From NCBI GenBank assembly GCA_009775365.1, contig VSPM01000010.1, positions 1-53,436 of the forward strand: a stretch of 53,436 bases of DNA, written 5' to 3'. Positions within the stretch are counted from its first letter, which is position 1; each line of letters starts with the position of its first letter. The notes under the pieces are model-generated. The model saw only the letters and a list, made by a program, of their open reading frames with translations, ran no database searches and was not told the origin of the DNA. The position numbers and the translations under genes were made by a program. Source of the stretch: Muribaculaceae bacterium. Lineage in GTDB: Bacteria > Bacteroidota > Bacteroidia > Bacteroidales > Muribaculaceae. Shown piece after piece: positions 43,277 through 52,184 of this stretch.

Positions 43277-44845
43277 ATGGATGATCTAATGACCGTAGTC
43301 GACTGGTCGAGGTGGCAATTCGCGCTCACAGCCATATACCACTGGCTGTTTGTGCCTCTCACCCTTGGTCTCTCGGTGATAGTGGCCGTGATGGAGAGCC
43401 TCTATCTGAAAACAAAATCTGAGAAATGGCTTGCTGCCACAAAATTCTGGATGACTCTGTTCGGAATAAACTTCGCCATAGGAGTTGCCACAGGAATCAT
43501 CCTTGAATTTGAATTCGGCACAAACTGGAGCAACTACTCATGGTTTGTGGGCGATATTTTCGGAGCCCCGCTGGCAATCGAAGGTCTTGTTGCCTTCTTT
43601 ATGGAGGCCACTTTTGTGGCAGTAATGTTTTTCGGCTGGGGCAAAGTCAGCCCGCGCTTTCATCTTGCCTCCACATGGCTCACATCGCTGGGGGCTTCCA
43701 TTTCAGCCCTCTGGATTCTCGTGGCTAACGCATGGATGCAATATCCCGTTGGCATGGAGTTTGACCCCGCGCAAATGCGCAATGTGATGGACAATTTCTG
43801 GGCTCTCTTCTCCGGAGTGGCTGTCAACAAATTTTTCCACGCAGTGTTCTCCGGATGGACCCTGTCGGGAGTGTTCGTGATTGGCGTGAGCTCATGGTTC
43901 CTCCTCAAACGCCGAAACGAGCCGTTTGCCATACGCTCTATCAAAGTGGGCGGATGGGTAGGACTCATAGGCATGCTCTTGACCATGTGGACCGGCGACG
44001 GCTCCGCAGTGGAAGTCACAAAATGCCAGCCAATGAAACTTGCCGCCATGGAGGGTCTCTACAAAGGGCACGAGGCTCAGAGCATTGTGGCAATGGGCAT
44101 CGTAAACCCCGACAAGACATGGGACAACGACGAAGACGAATATCTTTTCGACATCTCTATTCCCTATGGGCTTTCAATCCTTGCCAAACATGACCCCAAC
44201 GCTTTTGTGCCGGGCATTGCCGACATTGTGAACGGATTCAGCATCAATGAGAACGGCGACACCGTAAACACCGTGGGGTATGCCGAAAGAATAAGGCTTG
44301 GAAAACTATCTCACGAAGCTCTGCGACGCTACGACATCGCCAGGGCGCAACATGACGAAAAAGCCATGGCAGAAGCGGAGAATGACCTTCGCCAATACTA
44401 CCCCTATTTCGGCTATGGCTATTTCGACTCTGTGGAAGAAGCCATACCTCCCGTTGGCGTCACATTCTATTCTTTCCGCGTGATGGTGGTGTTAGGAAGC
44501 TACTTCCTTCTTTACTTGATTGTGGCTCTCTTCGCCGTGTATAGAAAAGACTGGCTTCAGCGCAACAAGTGGATGCAGCTGATTGCCATTGCGTCGGTGC
44601 CGTTCATGTGGATATGCTCAGAGGCCGGATGGATGGTGGCCGAAGTTGGCCGGCAGCCATGGACCGTGCAGGATCTTCTTCCCACCAAGGCCGCAATCTC
44701 TGAAATTTCTTCGGCTTCAGTCATCACAACCTTCTGGCTTTTCGCCGCAATCTTTACAATCCTTCTCGTTGCAGAAGTGAGCATCATGCTCCGCCAGATT
44801 GACAAGAGATCAAAACACAATTTAGAAATCGATAACGCACATTAA
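43277..44845 (+). CDS. cydA: Cytochrome bd quinol oxidase subunit I
   Basis: Subunit I binds hemes b558, b595 and d and oxidises quinol, reducing O2 to water. The 522-residue protein has the N-terminal heme region WSRWQFALTAIYHWLFVPLTLG with its conserved His, GIILEFEFGTNW, and the C-terminal MVAEVGRQPWTVQDLL motif. The Q loop around residues 245-390 is long and highly charged. It is followed by cydB after 3 bp. In anaerobic Bacteroidota it allows use and removal of trace oxygen. Confidence 0.96.
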   Translation: MDDLMTVVDWSRWQFALTAIYHWLFVPLTLGLSVIVAVMESLYLKTKSEKWLAATKFWMTLFGINFAIGVATGIILEFEFGTNWSNYSWFVGDIFGAPLAIEGLVAFFMEATFVAVMFFGWGKVSPRFHLASTWLTSLGASISALWILVANAWMQYPVGMEFDPAQMRNVMDNFWALFSGVAVNKFFHAVFSGWTLSGVFVIGVSSWFLLKRRNEPFAIRSIKVGGWVGLIGMLLTMWTGDGSAVEVTKCQPMKLAAMEGLYKGHEAQSIVAMGIVNPDKTWDNDEDEYLFDISIPYGLSILAKHDPNAFVPGIADIVNGFSINENGDTVNTVGYAERIRLGKLSHEALRRYDIARAQHDEKAMAEAENDLRQYYPYFGYGYFDSVEEAIPPVGVTFYSFRVMVVLGSYFLLYLIVALFAVYRKDWLQRNKWMQLIAIASVPFMWICSEAGWMVAEVGRQPWTVQDLLPTKAAISEISSASVITTFWLFAAIFTILLVAEVSIMLRQIDKRSKHNLEIDNAH

Positions 44846-44848
44846 GTC

Positions 44849-46000
44849 ATGACTCTCGAATATCTTCAAAATTATTGGTGGCTACTCATCTCCGTGTTAG
44901 GTGGCATCCTGGTGTTTCTGCTTTTTGTGCAGGGCGGGCAGTCAATGCTGTTCGGGCTCTCTTCACGGTCACGCCGCGAACTCGTGGTGAACAGCATGGG
45001 GCGCAAGTGGGAACTCACATTCACCACTCTCGTCACTTTCGGAGGCGCATTCTTTGCCTCATTCCCGCTTTTCTACTCTACAAGTTTCGGCGGTGCATAC
45101 TGGCTCTGGACTCTTATTCTTTTCAGCTTCATCGTGCAGGCGGTGAGCTACGAGTATCGCAACAAGGCCGGCAACATCTATGGCACCGGCACCTACGACG
45201 CTTTCCTCTTCATCAATGGCTGCGTGGGCTGCATTCTCCTTGGAGTGGCTGTGTCGATGTTCTTTTTCGGTGCTGAATTCACAGTGAAAAGAGGGAATCT
45301 TCTCGATGCCGGCAACCCGGTCATCTCGCAATGGGCCTCAACCCACGGCTTCGAGGCCATCTTCAACTGGAAGAACCTGATTCTCGGGGTGGCGGTCCTT
45401 TTCCTTGCAAGGATGCAGGCCTGCCTCTATATGATGAACAACATCTCCGGCGACGACCAATTCTTCAACATCCTTAAAAACCGCGCACTCATCAACGGCG
45501 GAATTTTCGTGGTGTTCTTCCTTTGGTTCCTCGCGATGCTTTGCACCGCCACAGGCTACACCGCCACCACCAACCCCGACCTCACGGTGAGCGTGGCAGA
45601 GACCCCCTACAAGTATTTCTTTAATTTTGTGAATCTATGGTGGGCCGGGGCTACGCTGCTTGCCGGAGTCGTGCTCGTGCTCTTCGGGCTTGGCAAGTCT
45701 TGCTTCTCACGCCATTTCACTAAGGGAATATGGTTCACCGGCATCGGCACATTCTTTGCTGTGGTCAGCCTCTTCTGGGTGGCAGGATATGGCGACACTC
45801 CATTCTATCCCTCACTGCTCGACCCGGAATCATCGCTCACAATCAGAAATGCATCTTCCTCTGAGTTCACACTCACAGCCATGAGCTATGTCTCGATTGT
45901 GATTCCGTTTGTTCTGGCCTATATTGCATATGTATGGCACTCGATGGACAAGACAAAACTCACATCGAGAGAGATGGAGACTACATCTCACAAATATTGA
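44849..46000 (+). CDS. cydB: Cytochrome bd quinol oxidase subunit II
   Basis: Second membrane subunit of the bd oxidase, 383 residues with about nine hydrophobic segments. Family features include the start LQNYWWLLISVLGGILVFLLFVQGGQSMLF and a QAVSYEYRNKAGNIYG loop. It starts 3 bp after cydA and ends the unit with a perfect hairpin terminator. Confidence 0.94.
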   Translation: MTLEYLQNYWWLLISVLGGILVFLLFVQGGQSMLFGLSSRSRRELVVNSMGRKWELTFTTLVTFGGAFFASFPLFYSTSFGGAYWLWTLILFSFIVQAVSYEYRNKAGNIYGTGTYDAFLFINGCVGCILLGVAVSMFFFGAEFTVKRGNLLDAGNPVISQWASTHGFEAIFNWKNLILGVAVLFLARMQACLYMMNNISGDDQFFNILKNRALINGGIFVVFFLWFLAMLCTATGYTATTNPDLTVSVAETPYKYFFNFVNLWWAGATLLAGVVLVLFGLGKSCFSRHFTKGIWFTGIGTFFAVVSLFWVAGYGDTPFYPSLLDPESSLTIRNASSSEFTLTAMSYVSIVIPFVLAYIAYVWHSMDKTKLTSREMETTSHKY

Positions 46001-46012
46001 GCAATATCATCA

Positions 46013-46048
46013 GATACGGGACACGCCAAGGCGTGTCCCGTATCTTTC
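46013..46048 (+). terminator. Terminator of the cyd operon
   Basis: GATACGGGACACGCC and GGCGTGTCCCGTATC, 15 bp each, separated by 2 nt, followed by TTTC. It lies 12 bp after the cydB stop. Confidence 0.83.
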
Positions 46049-46078
46049 ATTATCCATTTTCTCAAATTCATCTCACAA

Positions 46079-46669
46079 ATGAAAAAGACCGAACAGTCCG
46101 GCTCTAAGAACAGCTCCTATTGGAGCCTTTTTTCCACTTTTTTCAAGATTGGAGCGTTCACATTCGGCGGCGGATGGGCAATGATATCTATTATCGAGAG
46201 AGAGATTGTAGACAAGCACCACTGGATTGAGCGCAACGATTTCCTTGACCTCCTTGCAATCGCCCAGTCGCTGCCCGGGATTCTCGCCGTGAACATCGCC
46301 ACAGCCGTGGGCGACAAAATAAGAGGCGGGAAAGGCAGCGTGGTTGCATCGCTCGGCACAATCCTCCCTTCATTCTTCATAATTCTCGCCATAGCCATTT
46401 TCCTCACCCCCGACATGATAAAGAACAACAAGGTGATTTCCTCAATTTTCATGGGAATCAGGCCGGCTGTGGTGGCTCTCATAATCGCCCCGGTGATAAC
46501 GTCGGCCAAAGCAGCAAACCTCAAATGGAAAACAGTGTGGATTCCATTTATCGTGGCTCTGATGATCTCCCTCGACATGGGCACTGTGTCAAGCCCTATC
46601 CTCTATATATTGCTTGGCGGAGCGGGCGGGTTCCTTTTCTGGTGGCTGCCTCAGCGCTCTCATAAGTAA
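46079..46669 (+). CDS. Chromate transporter family protein (half-size, first copy)
   Basis: A 196-residue membrane protein equivalent to one half of ChrA. The signature FFKIGAFTFGGGWAMISIIEREIV at the start and the LLAIAQSLPGILAVNIATAVG segment are typical of CHR monodomain proteins. Such pairs form heterodimers that export chromate in some species; other anions are possible. The partner gene starts 30 bp downstream. The native substrate in this gut-type bacterium is unknown. Confidence 0.88.
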   Translation: MKKTEQSGSKNSSYWSLFSTFFKIGAFTFGGGWAMISIIEREIVDKHHWIERNDFLDLLAIAQSLPGILAVNIATAVGDKIRGGKGSVVASLGTILPSFFIILAIAIFLTPDMIKNNKVISSIFMGIRPAVVALIIAPVITSAKAANLKWKTVWIPFIVALMISLDMGTVSSPILYILLGGAGGFLFWWLPQRSHK

Positions 46670-46699
46670 ACAACAATTGAAATCGTCAACAAAATAATT

Positions 46700-47308
46700 A
46701 TGAGCATATACTGGCAATTAATCTGGGCATATCTCAAAATAGGCATCTTCGGGTTCGGCGGAGGCTACGCTATGCTGTCGCTCGTGGAGAAGGCTGTGGT
46801 CGGGCCCGGATGGATTTCTGAAACGATGTTCACCGACATAGTGGCTATATCTCAGATGACCCCGGGGCCTATCGGAATAAACTCGGCCACATATATCGGC
46901 TTTGCAGCCCCTGCAAGCGTTAATCCGGAACTTGCCGGAGTGTGGTGGGGACTGCTTGGTTCCTGCCTTGCCACTCTTGCAGTGGTTGTGCCAAGCTTCC
47001 TGCTTGTGCTTTATAGTTCACACTTCATCAGGCGCCATAGCGAAAGCGGGGCAATCAAGGCAATATTCACCGGCCTGCGGCCGGTGGTGGTAGGTCTTAT
47101 TGCATCGGCCGCGATAATGCTTATGAATGCCGCAAACTTCAATCCTAACGGGATAAAGTGGCAGCTGTGTGTGAATATCGCCATTTGCGCCATAGCCTTT
47201 GCGCTGGCTTACTTCCCGGTCTGGATAGGGAAAAAAAGCGTTAAGATTCACCCTATCCTCATTATTGTTATGGCTGGCATGGCAGGTTATCTAATCTACG
47301 GATTGTAA
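46700..47308 (+). CDS. Chromate transporter family protein (half-size, second copy)
   Basis: The partner of the previous gene, 202 residues, with the matching YLKIGIFGFGGGYAMLSLVEKAVV start and the VAISQMTPGPIGINSATYIGF segment, which in the first copy reads IAQSLPGILAVNIATAVG. Both copies have about five hydrophobic segments. The pair is expected to assemble in opposite membrane orientations (family knowledge). Confidence 0.88.
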   Translation: MSIYWQLIWAYLKIGIFGFGGGYAMLSLVEKAVVGPGWISETMFTDIVAISQMTPGPIGINSATYIGFAAPASVNPELAGVWWGLLGSCLATLAVVVPSFLLVLYSSHFIRRHSESGAIKAIFTGLRPVVVGLIASAAIMLMNAANFNPNGIKWQLCVNIAICAIAFALAYFPVWIGKKSVKIHPILIIVMAGMAGYLIYGL

Positions 47309-47374
47309 CTCGCTTATCGCGCAAAACATTTACTGCAACTATCCAAGCATCTTTTATAAAGCATTTTTATAAAT

Positions 47375-48682
47375 ATGACAGAACCCGAAATAAATTCAGA
47401 ATATGAGAAGGCGCTGAGCTTCCTTTTCAGCCAGTTGCCCATGTTTTCAAGAGTGGGAGCTGCGGCATATAAGCCGGGGCTTGACACAAGCCTCGCAATC
47501 GACAAATTTTTCGGTCATCCCCATCGCAAATTCAAGTCAATACACATCGGGGGCACCAACGGCAAAGGCAGTTCATCTCACATGATTGCCGCCATTCTTC
47601 AGACTCAGGGCTACAAGACAGGTCTTTACACTTCTCCTCACCTTGTAGACTTCCGTGAGAGAATGCGTGTAAACGGCGAGATGATTCCGAAAGAGATGGT
47701 TATAGAGTTTGTTGAAAACTGGAACAATTGCAAATATGACGGCAGGCCATCTTTCTTTGAGCTAACAATGATGATGGCTTTCGACTGGTTTGCAAAAGAG
47801 AATGTAGACTATGCCGTGATTGAAGTGGGAATGGGCGGACGCCTCGATTCTACCAACATAATCACGCCTGAAGTGTGTGTGATCACAAACATATCCAACG
47901 ACCACACCCAGTTTCTCGGCGAAACCCTCCCGGCCATAGCCGCAGAGAAAGCCGGCATAATCAAGCGCGGCATACCCGTTGTGGTGGGCGAAGCCGAAGG
48001 CGAAATCAGAGATGTTTTTGAGAAGAGAGCTAAGGAGGTCGGCACCGACATAACTTTCGCGGAAGACGAAAGCAGGCTGGAGCATATCTCTGAGAACCCT
48101 GCCGGCGGATGGGACTGCCTTGTAAAAGAAGGTAACACGCATGTGCCTCTCTCCGGCGACTACCAGAAAAAGAACATAAACACCGTTCTCCACGCTGTAG
48201 ACGCCATGCGAAAGGCCGGGATAGAAATATCCGGCTCCTCAGTGACATCCGGCCTTGAAGGCGTGGAGTCGCTCACAGGACTGAGAGGGAGATGGACAAA
48301 ACTGTCAGACACCCCGCTTGTGATTGCCGACACCGGACACAACATTGCAGGAATCTCCTACAACATGGAGCAGCTGTCGCGCAATCTCGGCCAACGTCCG
48401 GGCGGGAAACTGAGAATGGTGATTGGATTCGTGGCCGACAAAGCCATAGACAAGATTCTGAAACTCCTCCCCCGCAATGCCGACTATTACATCACAAACG
48501 CCAACATCCCGAGGGCGCTACCCGTGGATCAGCTTAAAGAGCGTTTTGAAGAGGCAGGCATCTCCGGCACACCCTATCCGGATGTCAAGACCGCATATGC
48601 TGCCGCTCTTGCTGATTCTTCGCCCGAAGATATTGTGTTTGTAGGAGGCTCAACATTCATTGTGGCCGACCTGCTGTCATAG
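47375..48682 (+). CDS. folC: Bifunctional folylpolyglutamate synthase/dihydrofolate synthase
   Basis: Adds glutamate to folates and makes dihydrofolate from dihydropteroate. The 435-residue Mur-ligase-like protein has the P-loop IGGTNGKGSSSHMIAAIL, YTSPHLVDFRERMRVNG, EVGMGGRLDSTN and NISNDHTQFLG. It follows the transporter pair by 66 bp. A terminator lies 120 bp after the stop. Confidence 0.94.
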   Translation: MTEPEINSEYEKALSFLFSQLPMFSRVGAAAYKPGLDTSLAIDKFFGHPHRKFKSIHIGGTNGKGSSSHMIAAILQTQGYKTGLYTSPHLVDFRERMRVNGEMIPKEMVIEFVENWNNCKYDGRPSFFELTMMMAFDWFAKENVDYAVIEVGMGGRLDSTNIITPEVCVITNISNDHTQFLGETLPAIAAEKAGIIKRGIPVVVGEAEGEIRDVFEKRAKEVGTDITFAEDESRLEHISENPAGGWDCLVKEGNTHVPLSGDYQKKNINTVLHAVDAMRKAGIEISGSSVTSGLEGVESLTGLRGRWTKLSDTPLVIADTGHNIAGISYNMEQLSRNLGQRPGGKLRMVIGFVADKAIDKILKLLPRNADYYITNANIPRALPVDQLKERFEEAGISGTPYPDVKTAYAAALADSSPEDIVFVGGSTFIVADLLS

Positions 48683-48803
48683 TTTTTTTAGGAAAAAATA
48701 ATTTTTTCTGAAATATTTTGAACCAACCATACCTCATGTTTGTATTATATAGTGAAAATAGTTTCATGATGTTAGGTTAGTTAGAAAAAATATTATTGAA
48801 ATC

Positions 48804-48832
48804 AAGGCCGATGTGAATCGGCCTTATTTTTT
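48804..48832 (+). terminator. Terminator downstream of folC
   Basis: AAGGCCGAT, GTGA loop, ATCGGCCTT, then ATTTTTT. The 120 bp between the folC stop and this hairpin are very AT-rich and hold no gene I can support. Confidence 0.8.
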
Positions 48833-48899
48833 ACACTGTCCCCGACAAAGAATGCTATGACCAAGACAAGCCCGGCAAACAGGCAGTATACAACACAGA

Positions 48900-48964
48900 A
48901 AGCGGAGGCAACTCCAAAACAGTTGTCTCCGCTTGCATGATTTGAATGCCGCCCATTCGGGCGG
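48900..48964 (-). other. Hairpins after the RNase E/G gene
   Basis: AAGCGGAG...CAACT with AGTTG...CTCCGCTT (48900-48934) and CCGCCC-ATTC-GGGCGG (48949-48964) lie in the 300-bp gap 48683-48982. The first may end the leftward RNase transcript, though it has no T run. Confidence 0.4.
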
Positions 48965-48982
48965 AAGCCGCAAGGCTATTTT

Positions 48983-50611
48983 TCAATCCTTTTCTTCATT
49001 CACGCCATTTTTCTGTCTGGCGTGAGATTTCGACTGGTTGCTGCTAAAATCGCTTTCCTCTTTAAGGTCGATCTCTTTTCCGCCGTCGTCAAGCACACGA
49101 TATTGCAGATAAGCTAACGATTCATCCGCCACAAGCTTGAAGCCACGGCCGAACCGGCGCCGCCATTTTCCATAGAGCGAGAACATTCCTTTCTTAATAT
49201 ATGCCTCCACATATGGATGAACATACATTGTGAATTTTTTCACTTTAAGGATATTCACCAGATAATCGAGCTTTTCACCCAGCTTGTCAGTAAAAAGCAG
49301 CGAAGGCTGAATCTCTCCTTTTCCGAAACATGAAGGACATGTCTCGCTCGTTGTGATGTCAAGAGCCGGGCGCACTCTCTGCCGGGTGATCTGCATGAGG
49401 CCGAATTTGCTCAGAGGAAGAATGTTATGGCGCGCGCGGTCGTTCGACATCACCTCTCTCATATGGTCAAAGAGAGTCTGCCGGTGTTCCGCCTTGTTCA
49501 TGTCAATGAAATCAATCACGATTATTCCGCCCATGTCGCGCAGGCGCAGTTGTCGCGCAATTTCGTCAGCCGCCTTTAGATTCACGTCAAGAGCATTAGA
49601 TTCCTGGTCAGGGCTCGCCTTGCTTCTGTTTCCGGAATTGACGTCGATCACATGCAGAGCCTCAGTGTGTTCTATAATTATATATGCTCCGCTCTTGAAT
49701 GACACTGTCTTTCCGAAAGAACTTTTAATCTGCCTGGTAATGTTGAAATTGTCGAAAATCGGCACATCCTTACCATACAATTTCACGATGTCCTTGTTCT
49801 CAGGAGATATTAAAGCCACATAATTTTGAATCTGAGAGAAGGTTTCCTCCTCATTCACGTAGATATTTTCAAAATTCGGGCTGAAGATGTCTCTGATTAC
49901 ACTCACCGCCCGTGAATCTTCCTCATATATGAGCATCGGGGGCTGGCTGCGCTGCATCTTGGCGATTGAATCTTCCCAGCATTTCACAAGAGTGCGCATC
50001 TCGTGGTTGAGTTCGGCCACACGTTTGTTTTCGGCTGATGTGCGCACAATCACACTAAACCCTTTGGGCTTTATGCTTCCGATAAGCTGTCGCAGACGAA
50101 TTTTTTCTTCCGTCGATTTAATCTTCTGTGAGATAGAAATTTTGTCGCCGAAAGGCATGAGCACCATGAAGCGACCCGTGAAGGAGATTTCCGTAGTGAG
50201 CCTCGGGCCTTTGGAAGAGATTGGCTCTTTGGCTATCTGCACAAGAAGATGCTGGCCCGGCTGAAGCACATTCTGAATTGTGCCTTGCTTTGGGATGTCG
50301 GGCTCCGGCTTAAATTTTGAAATGGAGGGCACCTTTTTCTTGTCGTTCATTGCCTCCTGAAGGAAAGCGTTGTAACTGTTGAACTGGGGCCCAAGGTCGA
50401 GATAATGAAGAAAAGCATCTTTTTCGTAGCCCACATCAAGAAACGCGGCATTAAGGCCCGGCATTATCTTTTTCACTTTAGCAAGATAGAGATCGCCTAC
50501 TGCATATGCAATATTGCGGCTCTCTTTCTGTAGCGAAACAAGACGCGAGTCTTCCAGCAGCGCAATCGAGATTTCCTTTTGCTGTACGTCTACTACTAAT
50601 TCGCTTTTCAT
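48983..50611 (-). CDS. Ribonuclease E/G family protein
   Basis: Endoribonuclease for rRNA and mRNA processing, 542 residues, closest to RNase G in length. An S1 RNA-binding domain is near residues 35-130 (IAYAVGDLYLAKVKKIMPGLNAAFLDVG), followed by the catalytic part with HVIDVNSGNRS and GGIIVIDFIDM, whose Asp residues bind the metal, and the Zn-link TCPSCFGKG near residue 405. A Lys/Ser-rich tail of about 25 residues follows. It is preceded by a hairpin-bearing leader, a reminder that rne in E. coli is autoregulated through its 5' UTR. Confidence 0.94.
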   Translation of the reverse strand: MKSELVVDVQQKEISIALLEDSRLVSLQKESRNIAYAVGDLYLAKVKKIMPGLNAAFLDVGYEKDAFLHYLDLGPQFNSYNAFLQEAMNDKKKVPSISKFKPEPDIPKQGTIQNVLQPGQHLLVQIAKEPISSKGPRLTTEISFTGRFMVLMPFGDKISISQKIKSTEEKIRLRQLIGSIKPKGFSVIVRTSAENKRVAELNHEMRTLVKCWEDSIAKMQRSQPPMLIYEEDSRAVSVIRDIFSPNFENIYVNEEETFSQIQNYVALISPENKDIVKLYGKDVPIFDNFNITRQIKSSFGKTVSFKSGAYIIIEHTEALHVIDVNSGNRSKASPDQESNALDVNLKAADEIARQLRLRDMGGIIVIDFIDMNKAEHRQTLFDHMREVMSNDRARHNILPLSKFGLMQITRQRVRPALDITTSETCPSCFGKGEIQPSLLFTDKLGEKLDYLVNILKVKKFTMYVHPYVEAYIKKGMFSLYGKWRRRFGRGFKLVADESLAYLQYRVLDDGGKEIDLKEESDFSSNQSKSHARQKNGVNEEKD

Positions 50612-50637
50612 CTGAATTTAGGGGTTCTTTACCCACC

Positions 50638-50669
50638 GTTTCCCGAATGCGAAAGTGAATCGGGAAAAC
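50638..50669 (-). other. Hairpin in the RNase E/G leader
   Basis: On the minus strand GTTTTCCCGA (50669-50660) can pair with TCGGGAAAC (50646-50638), enclosing 13 nt, 26 bp upstream of the ATG. TATGTTTG on the minus strand (50700-50693) is a possible -7 box, so the hairpin would be within the 5' UTR. A second hairpin ATGGGTG/CACCCAT lies at 50703-50727. Confidence 0.4.
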
Positions 50670-50789
50670 AGCGGTAATACCAAAAAAAAGAACAAACATA
50701 TTATGGGTGAAGCAGACCTCCACCCATTTTTCCGTTTGTTCCTAAGACTGTCGAGAAACGGAATGAATCCATGACGCGATTGTCTCGCC

Positions 50790-50879
50790 TTATTTCTTCT
50801 TATGACGATTCTTTCTCAGTCTCTTTTTGCGTTTGTGAGTAGCCATCTTATGGCCTTTTCTTTTCTTTCCGCTTGGCAT
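50790..50879 (-). CDS. 29-residue basic peptide, AURKAIP1/COX24-domain type
   Basis: The minus strand encodes MPSGKKRKGHKMATHKRKKR followed by LRKNRHKKK and TAA. More than half of the residues are Lys or Arg. It matches the tiny AURKAIP1/COX24-domain proteins annotated in Bacteroidota, which are related to mitochondrial ribosomal protein mS38, so a ribosome-associated role is likely (inference). It lies between the HU and RNase E/G genes on the same strand. It is too short for usual gene-length cut-offs. Confidence 0.8.
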   Translation of the reverse strand: MPSGKKRKGHKMATHKRKKRLRKNRHKKK

Positions 50880-50955
50880 AGTGGTTAATATTATAGTTAA
50901 TTATTATGATTTATGAGGAGCGGCATATGCCGGAAGAGAGTTTTTTTATGCTCTG

Positions 50956-51228
50956 TTATTTCACTTCCTCAAGAAAAACCTTGGAAGGCTTGAACGCCGG
51001 AATCTTGTGTTCCGGAATCTTGATGGTAGTGTTTTTTGATATATTGCGGGCTGTTTTCTCTTTCCTTGTCTTGACTATAAAACTGCCAAATCCACGAAGA
51101 TATACGTTCTGGCCGTTAGCCATCGAATCTTTAACAACCTCCATAAATTTCTCTACTGTGGCCAACACCGCGGCTTTCTCAAGACCGGTGGCTCGAGAAA
51201 TCTCATTTACAATCTCAGCTTTTGTCAT
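50956..51228 (-). CDS. HU family DNA-binding protein
   Basis: Small nucleoid protein that bends and compacts DNA as a dimer. The 90-residue protein has the HU start MTKAEIVNEISRATGLEK, the helical dimer core and the DNA-binding arm region YLRGFGSFIVKTRKEKTARN. The IPEHKIPAFKPSKVF end is typical. It starts the leftward HU, COX24-like peptide and RNase run. Confidence 0.94.
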   Translation of the reverse strand: MTKAEIVNEISRATGLEKAAVLATVEKFMEVVKDSMANGQNVYLRGFGSFIVKTRKEKTARNISKNTTIKIPEHKIPAFKPSKVFLEEVK

Positions 51229-51382
51229 TTTAGTTTAAAAGAATTGTTTTTGTCCTGTTTGTTTGCCATCCGCGCCTCAACAACCTATATCTTTTGAGGT
51301 TGCCTTTACGTTTGGCGGTGCAAATATCGTAATTTTTTTTCATTCTTTAAAAAGTTGTGGCTAAAAAACCCAACTTTTTACT

Positions 51383-51390
51383 TAAATTTG
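51383..51390 (+). promoter_or_regulatory. -7 box for the YjjG-like gene
   Basis: TAAATTTG, 27 bp before ATG 51417. It lies inside a longer open frame that starts at 51357, showing that the later ATG is the true start. No -33 box at the expected distance. Confidence 0.5.
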
Positions 51391-51416
51391 CACACAATCA
51401 CGATTCTTCTACTCTT

Positions 51417-52184
51417 ATGACCGCAGAAATTCGCTTATATCAACGCCCGCAATGGATCTTTTTCGACCTTGACGACACCCTCTGGGATTTCGCGTCGCAT
51501 TCTCTCGAAAGCCTGGCTTTCATCTATGAAAATTTTCCGGAGCCGGCACAAAGATTCTCCACGTTCGAGGAATTTCGCGACACATATCACAGCCACAATT
51601 CTCTTTTGTGGCAACTCCATGCCGCCGGCAAAATTTCGTCGGAGTTCCTTCGGTCTGAACGCTGGAGAGCCACCCTGTTTCCGGAGGCGGAACCTACATC
51701 ACCTCCCAAGGCGTGCGCGACCATCGACTCCGCTTATCTTGAATTTCTGGCCAAACATCCCGGCACTTTGAAAGGGGCCGGCAAATTGCTGCGCTCTCTT
51801 TCTCACGACTATATGCTGGGAGTGCTGTCAAACGGCTTTTCCGCCACCCAATATGCCAAGGTCTACAATTCCGGACTCTGGAAAAGATTAACAAGAATTA
51901 TCACCAGTGAAGAGATCGGGATTCAGAAACCGAACCCTGAAATATATAGATATGCAGTAGCGGCCACAGGAGCCGCCGGCACACCCACAATGGTAGGCGA
52001 CAATCCCGACACCGACATTATAGGGGCTTTACGCGCCGGGTGGAAAGCGATTTGGCTAAATCCGCTCAAAAAGGTTTTCCCATATTCCGACAGCGTGCTG
52101 CTTTCAGAAGGCATAAATCCGGAATTGTTTCTCGGAAGCGCCGAATGTCTTGACGAAGTGGAGAAAATCATTCGCTCACAGTGA
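51417..52184 (+). CDS. YjjG-type HAD superfamily nucleotidase
   Basis: HAD hydrolase of 255 residues, closest to YjjG, which dephosphorylates noncanonical pyrimidine nucleotides. Motif I is FFDLDDTLWDF with the nucleophile Asp, motif II is the GVLSNG Ser/Thr region, and motif III/IV is GDNPDTDIIGALRAGW. The all-helical cap lies between motifs I and II. The start at ATG 51417 (MTAEIRLYQRPQ) is supported by the -7 box just upstream. Its 3' end overlaps the convergent IMPACT gene by 17 bp. Confidence 0.88.
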   Translation: MTAEIRLYQRPQWIFFDLDDTLWDFASHSLESLAFIYENFPEPAQRFSTFEEFRDTYHSHNSLLWQLHAAGKISSEFLRSERWRATLFPEAEPTSPPKACATIDSAYLEFLAKHPGTLKGAGKLLRSLSHDYMLGVLSNGFSATQYAKVYNSGLWKRLTRIITSEEIGIQKPNPEIYRYAVAATGAAGTPTMVGDNPDTDIIGALRAGWKAIWLNPLKKVFPYSDSVLLSEGINPELFLGSAECLDEVEKIIRSQ

